Assembly (NCBI GenBank): GCA_050262155.1
Contig: CP189843.1
Coordinates: 558,001 to 622,000 of the forward strand
Length of the DNA stretch: 64,000 bases
Direction: 5' to 3'
From: Parvimonas sp000223315
Lineage (GTDB): Bacteria > Bacillota > Clostridia > Tissierellales > Peptoniphilaceae
Part shown: one piece after another, positions 43,351 through 50,927 of the stretch
Layout: each line of letters opens with the position of its first letter
How positions within the stretch are numbered: the first letter of the stretch is position 1
The notes under the pieces: model-generated
The model's database searches: none
The model's input: only the letters and a program-made list of their open reading frames with translations
What the model was told of the DNA's origin: nothing
Position numbers and translations under genes: made by a program

Positions 43351-44202
43351 ATGACAACAATAATGAAAGGTAAAGAAGTAGCAATAGCTTTAAAAGAAAA
43401 AATTAAAGCCGGGGTTGCTGAACTTAAGGAAAAGGGAAAAGTTACTACTTGTGGTTTTATTAGAGTTGGAGATAGAAGTGATTCTATAGGTTATGAAAAT
43501 GCCGCTATAAAAGTTTTATCTTCATTGGGAATTGAATGTGTTCAATTCCATTATCCGGAAGATATTACTGAAGCTGATTTTATATCAGAACTTGAAAAAA
43601 TTGGAAATGATGAAAGTGTTGATGGTTTCTTACTTTTAAGACCATTACCTGCTCATATTGACGATGATTTGGTTGGTATGAAAATTAATCCTAAAAAAGA
43701 TATTGATGGAGTTAGTCCATATAATATTGGAGAAGTTTTCTATCCTAAAGAAGATAGTTTTATTCCTTGTACTGCTGCAGCCGTTATAAAGATGTTAGAA
43801 TTTTATGATTTAGATTTAACAGGTAAAAATGCAGTTGTATTAGGTCGTAGTAATGTTATCGGAAAGCCTGTTGCAATGTTATTATTAGCAAAAAATGCAA
43901 CGGTTACTGTATGTCATAGTAGAACTCAAAACTTAAAAGAAGTTTGTAAGAATGCAGATGTTTTGGTTTCAGCTATTGGTAAAGCACATTTCGTTACAAA
44001 GGAATTTGTAAAAGAAGGAGCTATTGTAGTTGACGTTGGAACAAATTATGACGAAAACGGAAAGGTAACAGGGGATGTTCATTTTGATGAAGTTTCTGAA
44101 ATTGCAAGTTATATTAATCCTGTACCGGGTGGTATCGGATCAATAACAACTTCAGTTTTAGCTGAAAAATGTTTAATCGCCGCTAGAAAAAAGGTAAAAT
44201 AA
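43351..44202 (+). CDS. folD: Methylene-THF dehydrogenase FolD, cyclohydrolase residues lost
   Basis: 283 residues. FolD is usually bifunctional. The Rossmann motif GRSNVIGKPVAMLL and NPVPGGIGSIT are intact, as is the KDIDG Asp. But the usual YVxxKxK motif reads YENAAIK: Tyr48 is followed by Ala52 where the catalytic Lys stands (Lys54 in E. coli, Lys56 in human), and VQLPLP reads LLRPLP, with Leu96 for the catalytic Gln. Mutating that Lys abolishes cyclohydrolase in studied enzymes. So this should be a dehydrogenase working with FchA (inference). Confidence 0.93.
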   Translation: MTTIMKGKEVAIALKEKIKAGVAELKEKGKVTTCGFIRVGDRSDSIGYENAAIKVLSSLGIECVQFHYPEDITEADFISELEKIGNDESVDGFLLLRPLPAHIDDDLVGMKINPKKDIDGVSPYNIGEVFYPKEDSFIPCTAAAVIKMLEFYDLDLTGKNAVVLGRSNVIGKPVAMLLLAKNATVTVCHSRTQNLKEVCKNADVLVSAIGKAHFVTKEFVKEGAIVVDVGTNYDENGKVTGDVHFDEVSEIASYINPVPGGIGSITTSVLAEKCLIAARKKVK

Positions 44203-44203
44203 T

Positions 44204-45481
44204 ATGGATTATGAAACTGCGATGATAAAACTCAGAGGAGAGGTTTGCAGTGGAGTTAAATTAGGTTTACAAAATATAAAAATTCTTATGGAGAAGTTAG
44301 GAAATCCACAAGATAAATTAAAGATTATTCATATTGCAGGAACCAATGGAAAGGGTTCCTGTACTTCTTTTGTAAACTCTGTTTTAGTTTCACAAGGATA
44401 TAAAGTTGGTATGTTTACTTCTCCTTCTATTTACAATTTTGAAGAAAGAATTAGAATAAATAACAAAAATATTCCTGAAGATAAGTTAATAGAATTAATG
44501 GATGAGGTAAGAGAAATTGCAAACACTCTTGAAGTTTTTCCTGCTGATTTTGAACTTGTAACTGCTTTAGCATTTTTATATTTTTATAGAGAAAAATGTG
44601 ATTTTGCAATTATGGAAGTAGGATTAGGTGGGAGACTTGATGCTACGAATGTAGTAAATAATCCGCTTATTACTTTAATTACATCTATTAGCTTTGATCA
44701 TCAACAATTTTTGGGAAATACTATAAAAGAAATAGCGTTGGAAAAAGCGGGAATAATTAAAGATTGTGTTCCTCTAGTTCTATATTCACAAGATAATGAT
44801 GTTATGGACAGCATTATAGGAGTTGCAAAAAATAAGAATTCTAAAATTATTTTAAATGATTTATCAAAAATTAAAGTATTGGAAAATAATAAATCAGGAC
44901 AAGTTATAGACTATAAAGAATTTAAGAATTTAAAAATTAATTTACTTGGTTCACATCAAGTTAAGAATGCTACAATTTCTCTTGAATTACTTTTAGAACT
45001 TAGAAAAATGGGCTTTGAAATTTCTGATGAAAGTATTTATAATGGATTTTCAACCGTTACTTGGCCTTGTAGATTTGAACTTGTTTCAAAAAATCCTGAT
45101 TTTATTTTAGATGGTGCCCATAATATTGACGGGATTGAAAAATTCATTTCAAATATGAATTTTTATTACAAAAATAATAGAAAAATTGCTATTTTTGGAG
45201 TTTTGGCAGACAAAGATTACAACGAAATGCTTGAAAGAATTATTCCTTGTTTTGATATGTTTTTAACTGTAAGACCGGATTCCGAAAGAGCAATGGAAGC
45301 ATTGGAATTAAAGGAGAGAATTGAAGCCCTAACTGAAAAAAAGGTTTATAGTTTTGAAAACTATCAAGATGCTATTGATAAAGCATTTGAAATTTCAAAT
45401 AAAGATGATGTTATTTCAGCATTTGGATCTTTGTATTTTGTGGGAGAGGTTCGTAAACTTTTAGGAGTGAGTGATTATTAA
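44204..45481 (+). CDS. folC: Folylpolyglutamate/dihydrofolate synthase
   Basis: 425 residues. Mur-ligase-like ATP enzyme that adds glutamate to folates and keeps them in the cell. IHIAGTNGKGSCTSFV (about 46-61) is the P-loop, GMFTSPSIYNFEERIRIN the substrate loop, and MEVGLGGRLDATN and LDGAHNIDGIEKF the later motifs. Starts 1 nt after folD and overlaps the cyclo-ligase by 1 nt, so translation is tightly coupled. Confidence 0.95.
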   Translation: MDYETAMIKLRGEVCSGVKLGLQNIKILMEKLGNPQDKLKIIHIAGTNGKGSCTSFVNSVLVSQGYKVGMFTSPSIYNFEERIRINNKNIPEDKLIELMDEVREIANTLEVFPADFELVTALAFLYFYREKCDFAIMEVGLGGRLDATNVVNNPLITLITSISFDHQQFLGNTIKEIALEKAGIIKDCVPLVLYSQDNDVMDSIIGVAKNKNSKIILNDLSKIKVLENNKSGQVIDYKEFKNLKINLLGSHQVKNATISLELLLELRKMGFEISDESIYNGFSTVTWPCRFELVSKNPDFILDGAHNIDGIEKFISNMNFYYKNNRKIAIFGVLADKDYNEMLERIIPCFDMFLTVRPDSERAMEALELKERIEALTEKKVYSFENYQDAIDKAFEISNKDDVISAFGSLYFVGEVRKLLGVSDY

Positions 45482-46023
45482 TGGATAAAAAAATTTTAAG
45501 AAAAGAAATTCAAGAAAAGCTAAAAAATATATCTGATGAAGATAGAAAGAGTTTTGAAGAAATTTTATATAAAAAGTTATTTGAAAACGAAAATTTTAAA
45601 AATGCAAAATGTATTGCACTTACAATTCCATTCGGTACAGAAATAAATACTTATCCGATAATTGAAAAATTATTAGAAAATGGAAAAGAAGTCTGTGCTC
45701 CAATTTGTGAAAAAGAAAGTAGGAAAATGACTTTTTATAAAATAAATTCTTTAGATGAATTAATTGAAGGATATTATGGTATTAAAACACCTCCTGAAAT
45801 AGATGAAAACATTGTTGAAAAAGATCAGATTGATTTAATATTAGTTCCAGGAGTTGGATTTGATAAAAATAATTACAGAATAGGTTTCGGTGGGGGATAT
45901 TACGATAGATATTTAAAGGACTTTAAGGGATATACAATATCTTTGGCATTTAAAGAACAAATTATTGAAAAAGTTCCAACAAATGAATTCGATTTGCCTG
46001 TTAATTTAGTAATAACAAATTAA
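45481..46023 (+). CDS. 5-formyltetrahydrofolate cyclo-ligase
   Basis: 180 residues. Converts 5-formyl-THF, a dead-end folate made by SHMT, to methenyl-THF using ATP, so returning it to the one-carbon pool. KKILRKEIQEKL at the start, FGTEINTYPIIEKL, LVPGVGFDKNNYRIGFGGGYYDRYL (split ~126-150) are the family signatures. Its ATG overlaps the folC stop (TAATG). Last gene of the folate operon. Confidence 0.93.
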   Translation: MDKKILRKEIQEKLKNISDEDRKSFEEILYKKLFENENFKNAKCIALTIPFGTEINTYPIIEKLLENGKEVCAPICEKESRKMTFYKINSLDELIEGYYGIKTPPEIDENIVEKDQIDLILVPGVGFDKNNYRIGFGGGYYDRYLKDFKGYTISLAFKEQIIEKVPTNEFDLPVNLVITN

Positions 46024-46036
46024 ATATTTTTTTGAA

Positions 46037-46067
46037 AAATAGTTTTATTTTTAAAACTATTTTTTTC
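46037..46067 (+). terminator. Terminator of the folate operon
   Basis: AAATAGTTTTA (46037-46047), TTTT loop, TAAAACTATTT (46052-46062), then T-run. Confidence 0.8.
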
Positions 46068-46096
46068 TTGCAAAAATATCAAAAATGGTATATTAT
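46068..46096 (+). promoter_or_regulatory. Promoter for the DegV gene
   Basis: TTGCAA (46068-46073), 17-nt spacer, TATTAT (46091-46096). Confidence 0.5.
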
Positions 46097-46131
46097 ATAA
46101 TTCAGGTAAGTTTTTAAAAATGGAGGTAGAT

Positions 46132-47016
46132 ATGATAAAGTTATTTTCTGATATGGGAGCAGATATTCCTGTAGAAATTGCAAAAAAATATAAAATCCAG
46201 ATTTTTAATATGGTTGTTACTGACGGAGAAAATGAATATATTTTAAATTATGATATAGATAAATATAAATTATTTGAAAATATGTCTAAAGGGGTTAATT
46301 ATAAAACTTCACAGGTGTCATATAAGGATTTCTATGATGCTTTTAAGGACGAAATTTTAGCTAAAAATGAAATTATTTATATTTCTCTATCTTCTGGACT
46401 TTCTGGAACTTATAATACAGCTAATATGGTTAAAAATGATTTATTAGATGAATTTCCTGATGCGAAAATTTATATAATAGATAGTTTAGGTGCGAGTTTT
46501 GGTTATGGAGCTCTTGCTATTAAGATTTCAAAAATGATTGAAGAAAACGAAAGTATAGAAGAAATTTTAAAATATATTGATTTTTATAAAAAACATATAA
46601 ATTATATTTTTACTGTTGATGAACTGACATATCTTTATCGGGGTGGTAGATTAAATAAAGCTAAATTTATAATAGGTAATTTATTAAATATCTGTCCTAT
46701 ATTAGATATTGTAAAGGATACAGGGAAGCTAAACTTGTTTGACAAAGTAAGAGGACATAAAGCTTTTAAGAAAAAAATTATAGATATTATAAAGAATAAA
46801 TCTGAGTTTTTAGATAAACAAACTATTATTATTTTACAAGGTGATTGTGAGGATAAAGCAAATGATTTAAAAGAATTATTGATGGAAGAATTTGATAATA
46901 AGGATATATTAATCTCAGGAGTAGATGCAGTTATAGGTTGTCATACAGGTCCTACTGTTTTAGCTATTGTTTTTCTTGATGAATTATATGGAAAGTATGA
47001 TAAATTTGAAATTTAA
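46132..47016 (+). CDS. DegV family fatty-acid-binding protein
   Basis: 294 residues from ATG 46132 (TGGAGGT just before it). N-terminal FSDMGADIPVEIAKKYKI (usually TDSTADL), YKTSQVSYKDFYDAF, SLSSGLSGTYNTANM and the C-terminal GCHTGPTVLAIVF mark the DegV/FakB family. FakB proteins present fatty acids to the FakA kinase for phospholipid synthesis; which acids this one binds is unknown, and no fakA is nearby. The gene ends in a hairpin. Confidence 0.88.
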   Translation: MIKLFSDMGADIPVEIAKKYKIQIFNMVVTDGENEYILNYDIDKYKLFENMSKGVNYKTSQVSYKDFYDAFKDEILAKNEIIYISLSSGLSGTYNTANMVKNDLLDEFPDAKIYIIDSLGASFGYGALAIKISKMIEENESIEEILKYIDFYKKHINYIFTVDELTYLYRGGRLNKAKFIIGNLLNICPILDIVKDTGKLNLFDKVRGHKAFKKKIIDIIKNKSEFLDKQTIIILQGDCEDKANDLKELLMEEFDNKDILISGVDAVIGCHTGPTVLAIVFLDELYGKYDKFEI

Positions 47017-47038
47017 GGGTTAGAAATAACCCTTAAAT
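47011..47038 (+). terminator. Hairpin with GAAA tetraloop after the DegV gene
   Basis: ATTTAAGGGTTA (47011-47022), GAAA, TAACCCTTAAAT (47027-47038); a perfect 12-bp stem that contains the degV stop codon. Its T-tail (TATTTT) is weak, so it may only partly terminate before lrgA. Confidence 0.6.
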
Positions 47039-47059
47039 TATTTTAGGAGATGAATTAGT

Positions 47060-47424
47060 ATTAAAAATATTTATGAATTTTTAATTATTTTAATGTTTTT
47101 GTTTATTGGAACGATTTTAGAAGTAGTTTTTAAATCTCCGATACCAGCAACTATTTTGTCAATGTTAATTTTGGCTGTATTGCTATATTTTAAAGCAATT
47201 CAATTAAAGAAAATAGAAAAAGTTTCAGAGTTTTTACTCGAAAATATTACATTATTTATGACACCATTAGTTATTGGAGTTATAGATAAATTTCACTATT
47301 TTAACGGGAAATTTTTACAGATATATTTGTAAGTGTAGTTGTATCTATGATTATTACAGCTTTTGCTACAACTTTTTTTGTAAAAATTTTTGAAAAAGGA
47401 GAAAAAAATGGAATTAATAATTAA
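47060..47424 (+). pseudogene. lrgA: LrgA/CidA-family holin-like protein, frameshifted, no standard start
   Basis: The reading frame from about 47060 (IKNIYEFLIILMFLFIG, then SPIPATILSMLILAVLLYFKAI and LLENITLFMTPLVIGVIDKF) is LrgA-like and stops at 47333-47335. The family's C-terminal helix continues in another frame (FTDIFVSVVVSMIITAFA, ending at 47424). One extra T in the T-run at 47312-47316 would rejoin them. No ATG, GTG or TTG fits the AGGAGA at 47045-47050; the in-frame codon is ATT (47054 or 47060). LrgA works with LrgB in murein hydrolase control or pyruvate/small-acid transport. The lesion may be real or a sequence error. Confidence 0.72.
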
Positions 47425-48097
47425 TAGTCCCCTTTTTGGAATATTTTTAACAATTATAACATTTATTATAGGATATGAAATTCAAGTAAAAATGGGATTG
47501 AAATTTTTAAGTCCAATGGTTACTTCTTCAGTTTTAATTATCCTAGTTCTTTTATTTTTTAAAATTCCTTATTCTAATTATAAGAAGGGGGCAGATATTT
47601 TAACTTTTTTTGTTGCTCCTGCAACTGTAGTTTTAGCAATACCATTATATAAAAATTTAGAAATTATAAAAAAATATTTTCTTCCAATATTGCTTGGCTG
47701 TTTAGTTGGGATTGGTATAGGAGCAATTACAGGAATTGTATTATGTAATATTTTCAGAATAAATGAAGAAATTTTGCTTTCTATGTTACCAAAGTCTGTA
47801 ACATCTGCTATAGGATATGAAATTTCTAAAAAAATAGGGGCAATTATGGAAATTTCTATGGTATTTATAGTTATATGTGGAATTATAGATTATAGTGTAG
47901 GAGAACTTATTTTTAAGATTTTTAAAATAGATAATAAAGTCGCAAGGGGCGTTGCACTTGGTTCTTGTAGTCATGTTCTAGGAACTGCAAAAGCAATGGA
48001 ACTTGGAGAAATTGAAGGTTCTATATCAACTGTTTCGATATCAATTTCGGGAATTTTAGCTGTTATTTTAATACCTTTAATTTTGAAATTTATTTAG
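47408..48097 (+). CDS. lrgB: LrgB/CidB family membrane protein
   Basis: 229 residues with about seven membrane helices. SPLFGIFLTIITFIIGYEIQ, SPMVTSSVLIILVLLFF, FFVAPATVVLAIPLYKN, PKSVTSAIGYEIS and GSCSHVLGTAKAMELGEIEG (about 188-207) are characteristic. LrgAB was first linked to murein hydrolase control and lysis; recent work ties LrgAB/PftAB to pyruvate transport. It is intact although its partner lrgA is broken. It overlaps the shifted end of lrgA by 17 nt. Confidence 0.9.
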   Translation: MELIINSPLFGIFLTIITFIIGYEIQVKMGLKFLSPMVTSSVLIILVLLFFKIPYSNYKKGADILTFFVAPATVVLAIPLYKNLEIIKKYFLPILLGCLVGIGIGAITGIVLCNIFRINEEILLSMLPKSVTSAIGYEISKKIGAIMEISMVFIVICGIIDYSVGELIFKIFKIDNKVARGVALGSCSHVLGTAKAMELGEIEGSISTVSISISGILAVILIPLILKFI

Positions 48098-48099
48098 AA

Positions 48100-48146
48100 A
48101 AAAAGCTGTTAAAGAGTAAATACTATTACTTAATAACAGCTTTTAT
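48100..48146. terminator. Bidirectional terminator between lrgB and tmcAL
   Basis: AAAAGCTGTTA and TAACAGCTTTT form the outer stem, with AGTAA/TTACT inside. A-run before and T-run after serve both converging genes. Confidence 0.75.
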
Positions 48147-48217
48147 TGTGAAATAATAAGTTGAGAAATATTGTAATTTATTGTGTGTATAACTATATAA
48201 ATCAATTATTAAAATGT

Positions 48218-49429
48218 TTATATTTGTAAAAAAGATATAAATTCAGTTTCTTTTTTATTATTTGTAAACAGTTTATAAATTTTCCTTGAGTTTTGTTCAA
48301 TTTCAAATTTGTTTTTTTGAAAATTTGTTAGATTTTGAGCACTTTTATTTGTAGTTACAATTTCTAGATTGGATTTATTTTTTATTTCTTTAATTAATCT
48401 TTGTCCATTTTTATTAAATGCTAAAATATTTATATATTCAGGGTCTTTTGAGTAAATTTCCTTTATATCATTATTTATATTTAACAAATAGTTGTAAATA
48501 AATCTTTTTATTCTAACTTTTTTATATCTTTTACTTTGTAGTTTTTCTGCTAATTCTTCTATAGAGTTTACTGAATGTATATTTTTCTTAATTAAATTTA
48601 AGATTCCATTTTCATAATTTACAATATTTTCAGGATTTATTTGATTTATTAAAATATTGTATTTTAAAATTTCTAAGATTATTTTTTCATTAGGTAAAAT
48701 ATTATTTTTTACTGAATTTTTTAATTCATCAAAAGTATTTTTATCTATAAAGTTTTTTATTTTTTCAAAATTATTATCATAAATCGCCTTTCTTATTGCT
48801 GATGCACTTAATTGTTCTTCTGTATTATAATTCTCATCATTATAATTTCTACCTTTTCTTTTTATAGGGAAAGGAGCTATTTTTGATTTTGATAAAATTA
48901 AGTTTTTGACATATTCAATTGATAGAATATTATTAGATATAAAAAAATCATCTTCTATTTCTAAAGCCTTATATTTTTTATTTATTTTCATACAAGCGTT
49001 TTTATATGCAACAGCATAGCTTTTTCCCAGCTTCATTTCATTATTCAAGATTTCTTCAATTTCATTTTTATATCGAAGCTGAAATTTTGCTATTTCTATT
49101 ATATTCTCTTTTTTTTCACATTCAAAACCGAAACAAAGGTAGTCAACAATATTTAATTTATTTAGAATAGAAATTCCACCTTTTGCAAAATTTTCAGCAC
49201 TTTGTAAACTGTAGTAAAAAGGTAGTTCTATTACAAGATCAACACCATTTTTTACTGCAATTTCAGCTCTTTTATATTTGTCTAAAACAGCACATTCTCC
49301 ACGCTGAACAAAATCTCCGCTCATTATTGCAATTACATAGGTATCTAATTCGTTTTTTAGAGTATCTAACTGATATTTATGTCCTAAATGAAATGGATTA
49401 TATTCAGCTATTATTCCTGAAATTTTCAT
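48218..49429 (-). CDS. tmcAL: tRNA(Met) cytidine acetate ligase TmcAL
   Basis: 403 residues. Acetylates the wobble C34 of elongator tRNA-Met, using ATP and acetate. The nucleotidyltransferase-like N-terminus has ISGIIAEYNPFHLGHKYQL (about 3-21, with the HxGH motif) and MSGDFVQRGECAVLDKYKRAE (about 36-56). The C-terminal helical part is Lys/Asn-rich. Single gene on the minus strand, ending before a shared terminator. TmcAL is the Firmicute counterpart of TmcA. Confidence 0.92.
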   Translation of the reverse strand: MKISGIIAEYNPFHLGHKYQLDTLKNELDTYVIAIMSGDFVQRGECAVLDKYKRAEIAVKNGVDLVIELPFYYSLQSAENFAKGGISILNKLNIVDYLCFGFECEKKENIIEIAKFQLRYKNEIEEILNNEMKLGKSYAVAYKNACMKINKKYKALEIEDDFFISNNILSIEYVKNLILSKSKIAPFPIKRKGRNYNDENYNTEEQLSASAIRKAIYDNNFEKIKNFIDKNTFDELKNSVKNNILPNEKIILEILKYNILINQINPENIVNYENGILNLIKKNIHSVNSIEELAEKLQSKRYKKVRIKRFIYNYLLNINNDIKEIYSKDPEYINILAFNKNGQRLIKEIKNKSNLEIVTTNKSAQNLTNFQKNKFEIEQNSRKIYKLFTNNKKETEFISFLQI

Positions 49430-49514
49430 ATATACTCCTTTTTAAAATTTAAGTAAAATTTTATAATGTATTTTTATGTTAATAAGATTTAATTAATAAT
49501 TCTCTCCCGTAATT

Positions 49515-49543
49515 ATTATACCATATTGTAATATTATTTATAA
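49515..49543 (-). promoter_or_regulatory. Possible promoter for tmcAL
   Basis: On the minus strand TTATAA (49538-49543), 17-nt spacer, TATAAT (49515-49520) with TGG before it. The -35 is weak. Confidence 0.45.
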
Positions 49544-49586
49544 ATTTATTAATCAGAAAATTATCAATTTAATATACTTGTGATTA

Positions 49587-49615
49587 TTGACTAAATTTTA
49601 AAAAAAATATATAAT
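49587..49615 (+). promoter_or_regulatory. Promoter for the 49655-52439 genes
   Basis: TTGACT (49587-49592), 17-nt spacer, TATAAT (49610-49615), 40 nt before the first ATG. Confidence 0.75.
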
Positions 49616-49654
49616 ATTTGTACTGTTTTTATTATATGCTTTTGGAGGTTTGTT

Positions 49655-50086
49655 ATGGACATTAGAGTAGTTAGTGAAAGTATTTTTGATATAGAATCTG
49701 ACTGTATTGTTTATTTTGTTGATAATGCATTTTCAAATGATGATACTATGGAAATTGTCTCTAAAGCAGGTAACAGGCTACTTGATGTTTTTAGCAAAAT
49801 AAGTTCTTTTGCGACCGGAGAGTTTAAAATTGTTCCTGCATTTAATCTCAAAGCAACTTATGTTGTTATAGGCTCAATCCCACAAAAAATAGAAACTGAA
49901 GAAGACGAAAAATTTTTAGAGGAAAATTTTTTGAATATATTAAACGAAATTAATAGTCGTGGGTTTAATACGGTTGCAGTTGATGTAACAAGACTTTCAA
50001 ATAGTTATAGTTTTAAACATAGTGAAATTTTTAAAAAATTTTTAAGAAATATAAATGAGGATATTGTAGTTTTTATGTGTAAATAG
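49655..50086 (+). CDS. Divergent macro-domain-like protein (function unknown)
   Basis: 143 residues, full length for a single macro domain. DIESDCIVYFVDNAFSNDDTM, VSKAGNRLLDVFSKISSF, ATGEFKIVPAFNLKATYVVIGSIP fits the macro-domain order (xDxIVNAAN, AG..L, TG.A..T..y.L...yvIH), but the NAAN ADP-ribose motif is replaced by FVDNAF. So binding or hydrolysis of ADP-ribose is doubtful. It starts at ATG 49655 after TTGGAGGT. The two following genes (unknown, murJ) may share its transcript. Confidence 0.5.
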   Translation: MDIRVVSESIFDIESDCIVYFVDNAFSNDDTMEIVSKAGNRLLDVFSKISSFATGEFKIVPAFNLKATYVVIGSIPQKIETEEDEKFLEENFLNILNEINSRGFNTVAVDVTRLSNSYSFKHSEIFKKFLRNINEDIVVFMCK

Positions 50087-50152
50087 GTTAAAGACTATAT
50101 TTTTATGTAATTTTTGTGAAATATATTAGATTTTAAGAAGGGGGAGAAAAAA

Positions 50153-50881
50153 ATGAATGCTTTATTAGATAAAGATACTAGAATTGCTTTAGAGTATAAT
50201 TTTTTGTATTTGAAAGATTCAGTAGCTTTTGATATTTTTGTCTCCTCACTTTCAATAGAACAACGTGGATTTAATGTAAGATTTAGACAGGCGATTTTTA
50301 ATAAAATTTCAAAAAGTTTAGATGTTTTTTATAAAAACAGATCTGATAAGGAGTATATAAAAAATGCCGTTCAAAAACTTGTTTATGATGATATAAATCG
50401 TTTAGAAATAGTGTTGGCGGTTGACTCCTATATTTATGGTAAAAAATCAAATGTTTTTGCTAATGAATTGGAAAATTATTTTTTAGTCAATTATCCTAGT
50501 TTAAAAATTAGCAGAAAGCAAAAACTTATAGTTAGAAAATTATCTTCTAAAGATTATAGATTTAGAAACAGACTTATAAATAATGTTATAGATTATTATA
50601 ATCTAAATAAAAAGTTTGAAGAAAAGACTAATGACTTTTTTGAAAATGTAATAAAAGATTATATTTTTAATCTTAATAATTATATTGTAAAACAATTAAA
50701 ATTAGAATTTAAAGGTAATAATTATTATGTTTTACAAAAAGAAAAATTCTTAACAAAAAAAGATTTGGAAGAACTTTATAATCATATAAATAAAGTTTTT
50801 ATGGAACATTTACATAAGACTTCAAGAATATTTATATGGTATGGACTTAATGATAAAGTAACAAGTAGATATAAAAACTAA
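50153..50881 (+). CDS. Protein of unknown function
   Basis: 242 residues, mainly helical, basic, no signal peptide or membrane helix. I recognise no family. Features are an IEQRGFNVRFRQAIFNKI segment (about 36-53), LVYDDINRLEIVLAVDSYIYG, and a C-terminal WYGLNDKVTSRYKN. GGGGGAG precedes the ATG. It lies between the macro-like gene and murJ and is followed by a hairpin. Confidence 0.55.
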   Translation: MNALLDKDTRIALEYNFLYLKDSVAFDIFVSSLSIEQRGFNVRFRQAIFNKISKSLDVFYKNRSDKEYIKNAVQKLVYDDINRLEIVLAVDSYIYGKKSNVFANELENYFLVNYPSLKISRKQKLIVRKLSSKDYRFRNRLINNVIDYYNLNKKFEEKTNDFFENVIKDYIFNLNNYIVKQLKLEFKGNNYYVLQKEKFLTKKDLEELYNHINKVFMEHLHKTSRIFIWYGLNDKVTSRYKN

Positions 50882-50882
50882 A

Positions 50883-50911
50883 GTCAAAAACTTATGTTTT
50901 TGACCTTTTTT
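50883..50911 (+). terminator. Terminator/attenuator before murJ
   Basis: GTCAAAAAC (50883-50891), TTAT loop, GTTTTTGAC (50896-50904), then a C and a T-run. It ends just before the murJ ribosome site, so murJ is either read through or has an unseen promoter. Confidence 0.75.
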
Positions 50912-50927
50912 ATGATAGGAGATTTTT

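Noticed and set aside
47305..47320. Programmed -1 frameshift in lrgA
   Set aside because: No canonical slippery heptamer in the zero frame and no downstream stimulatory structure; a plain base loss in the T-run explains it better.
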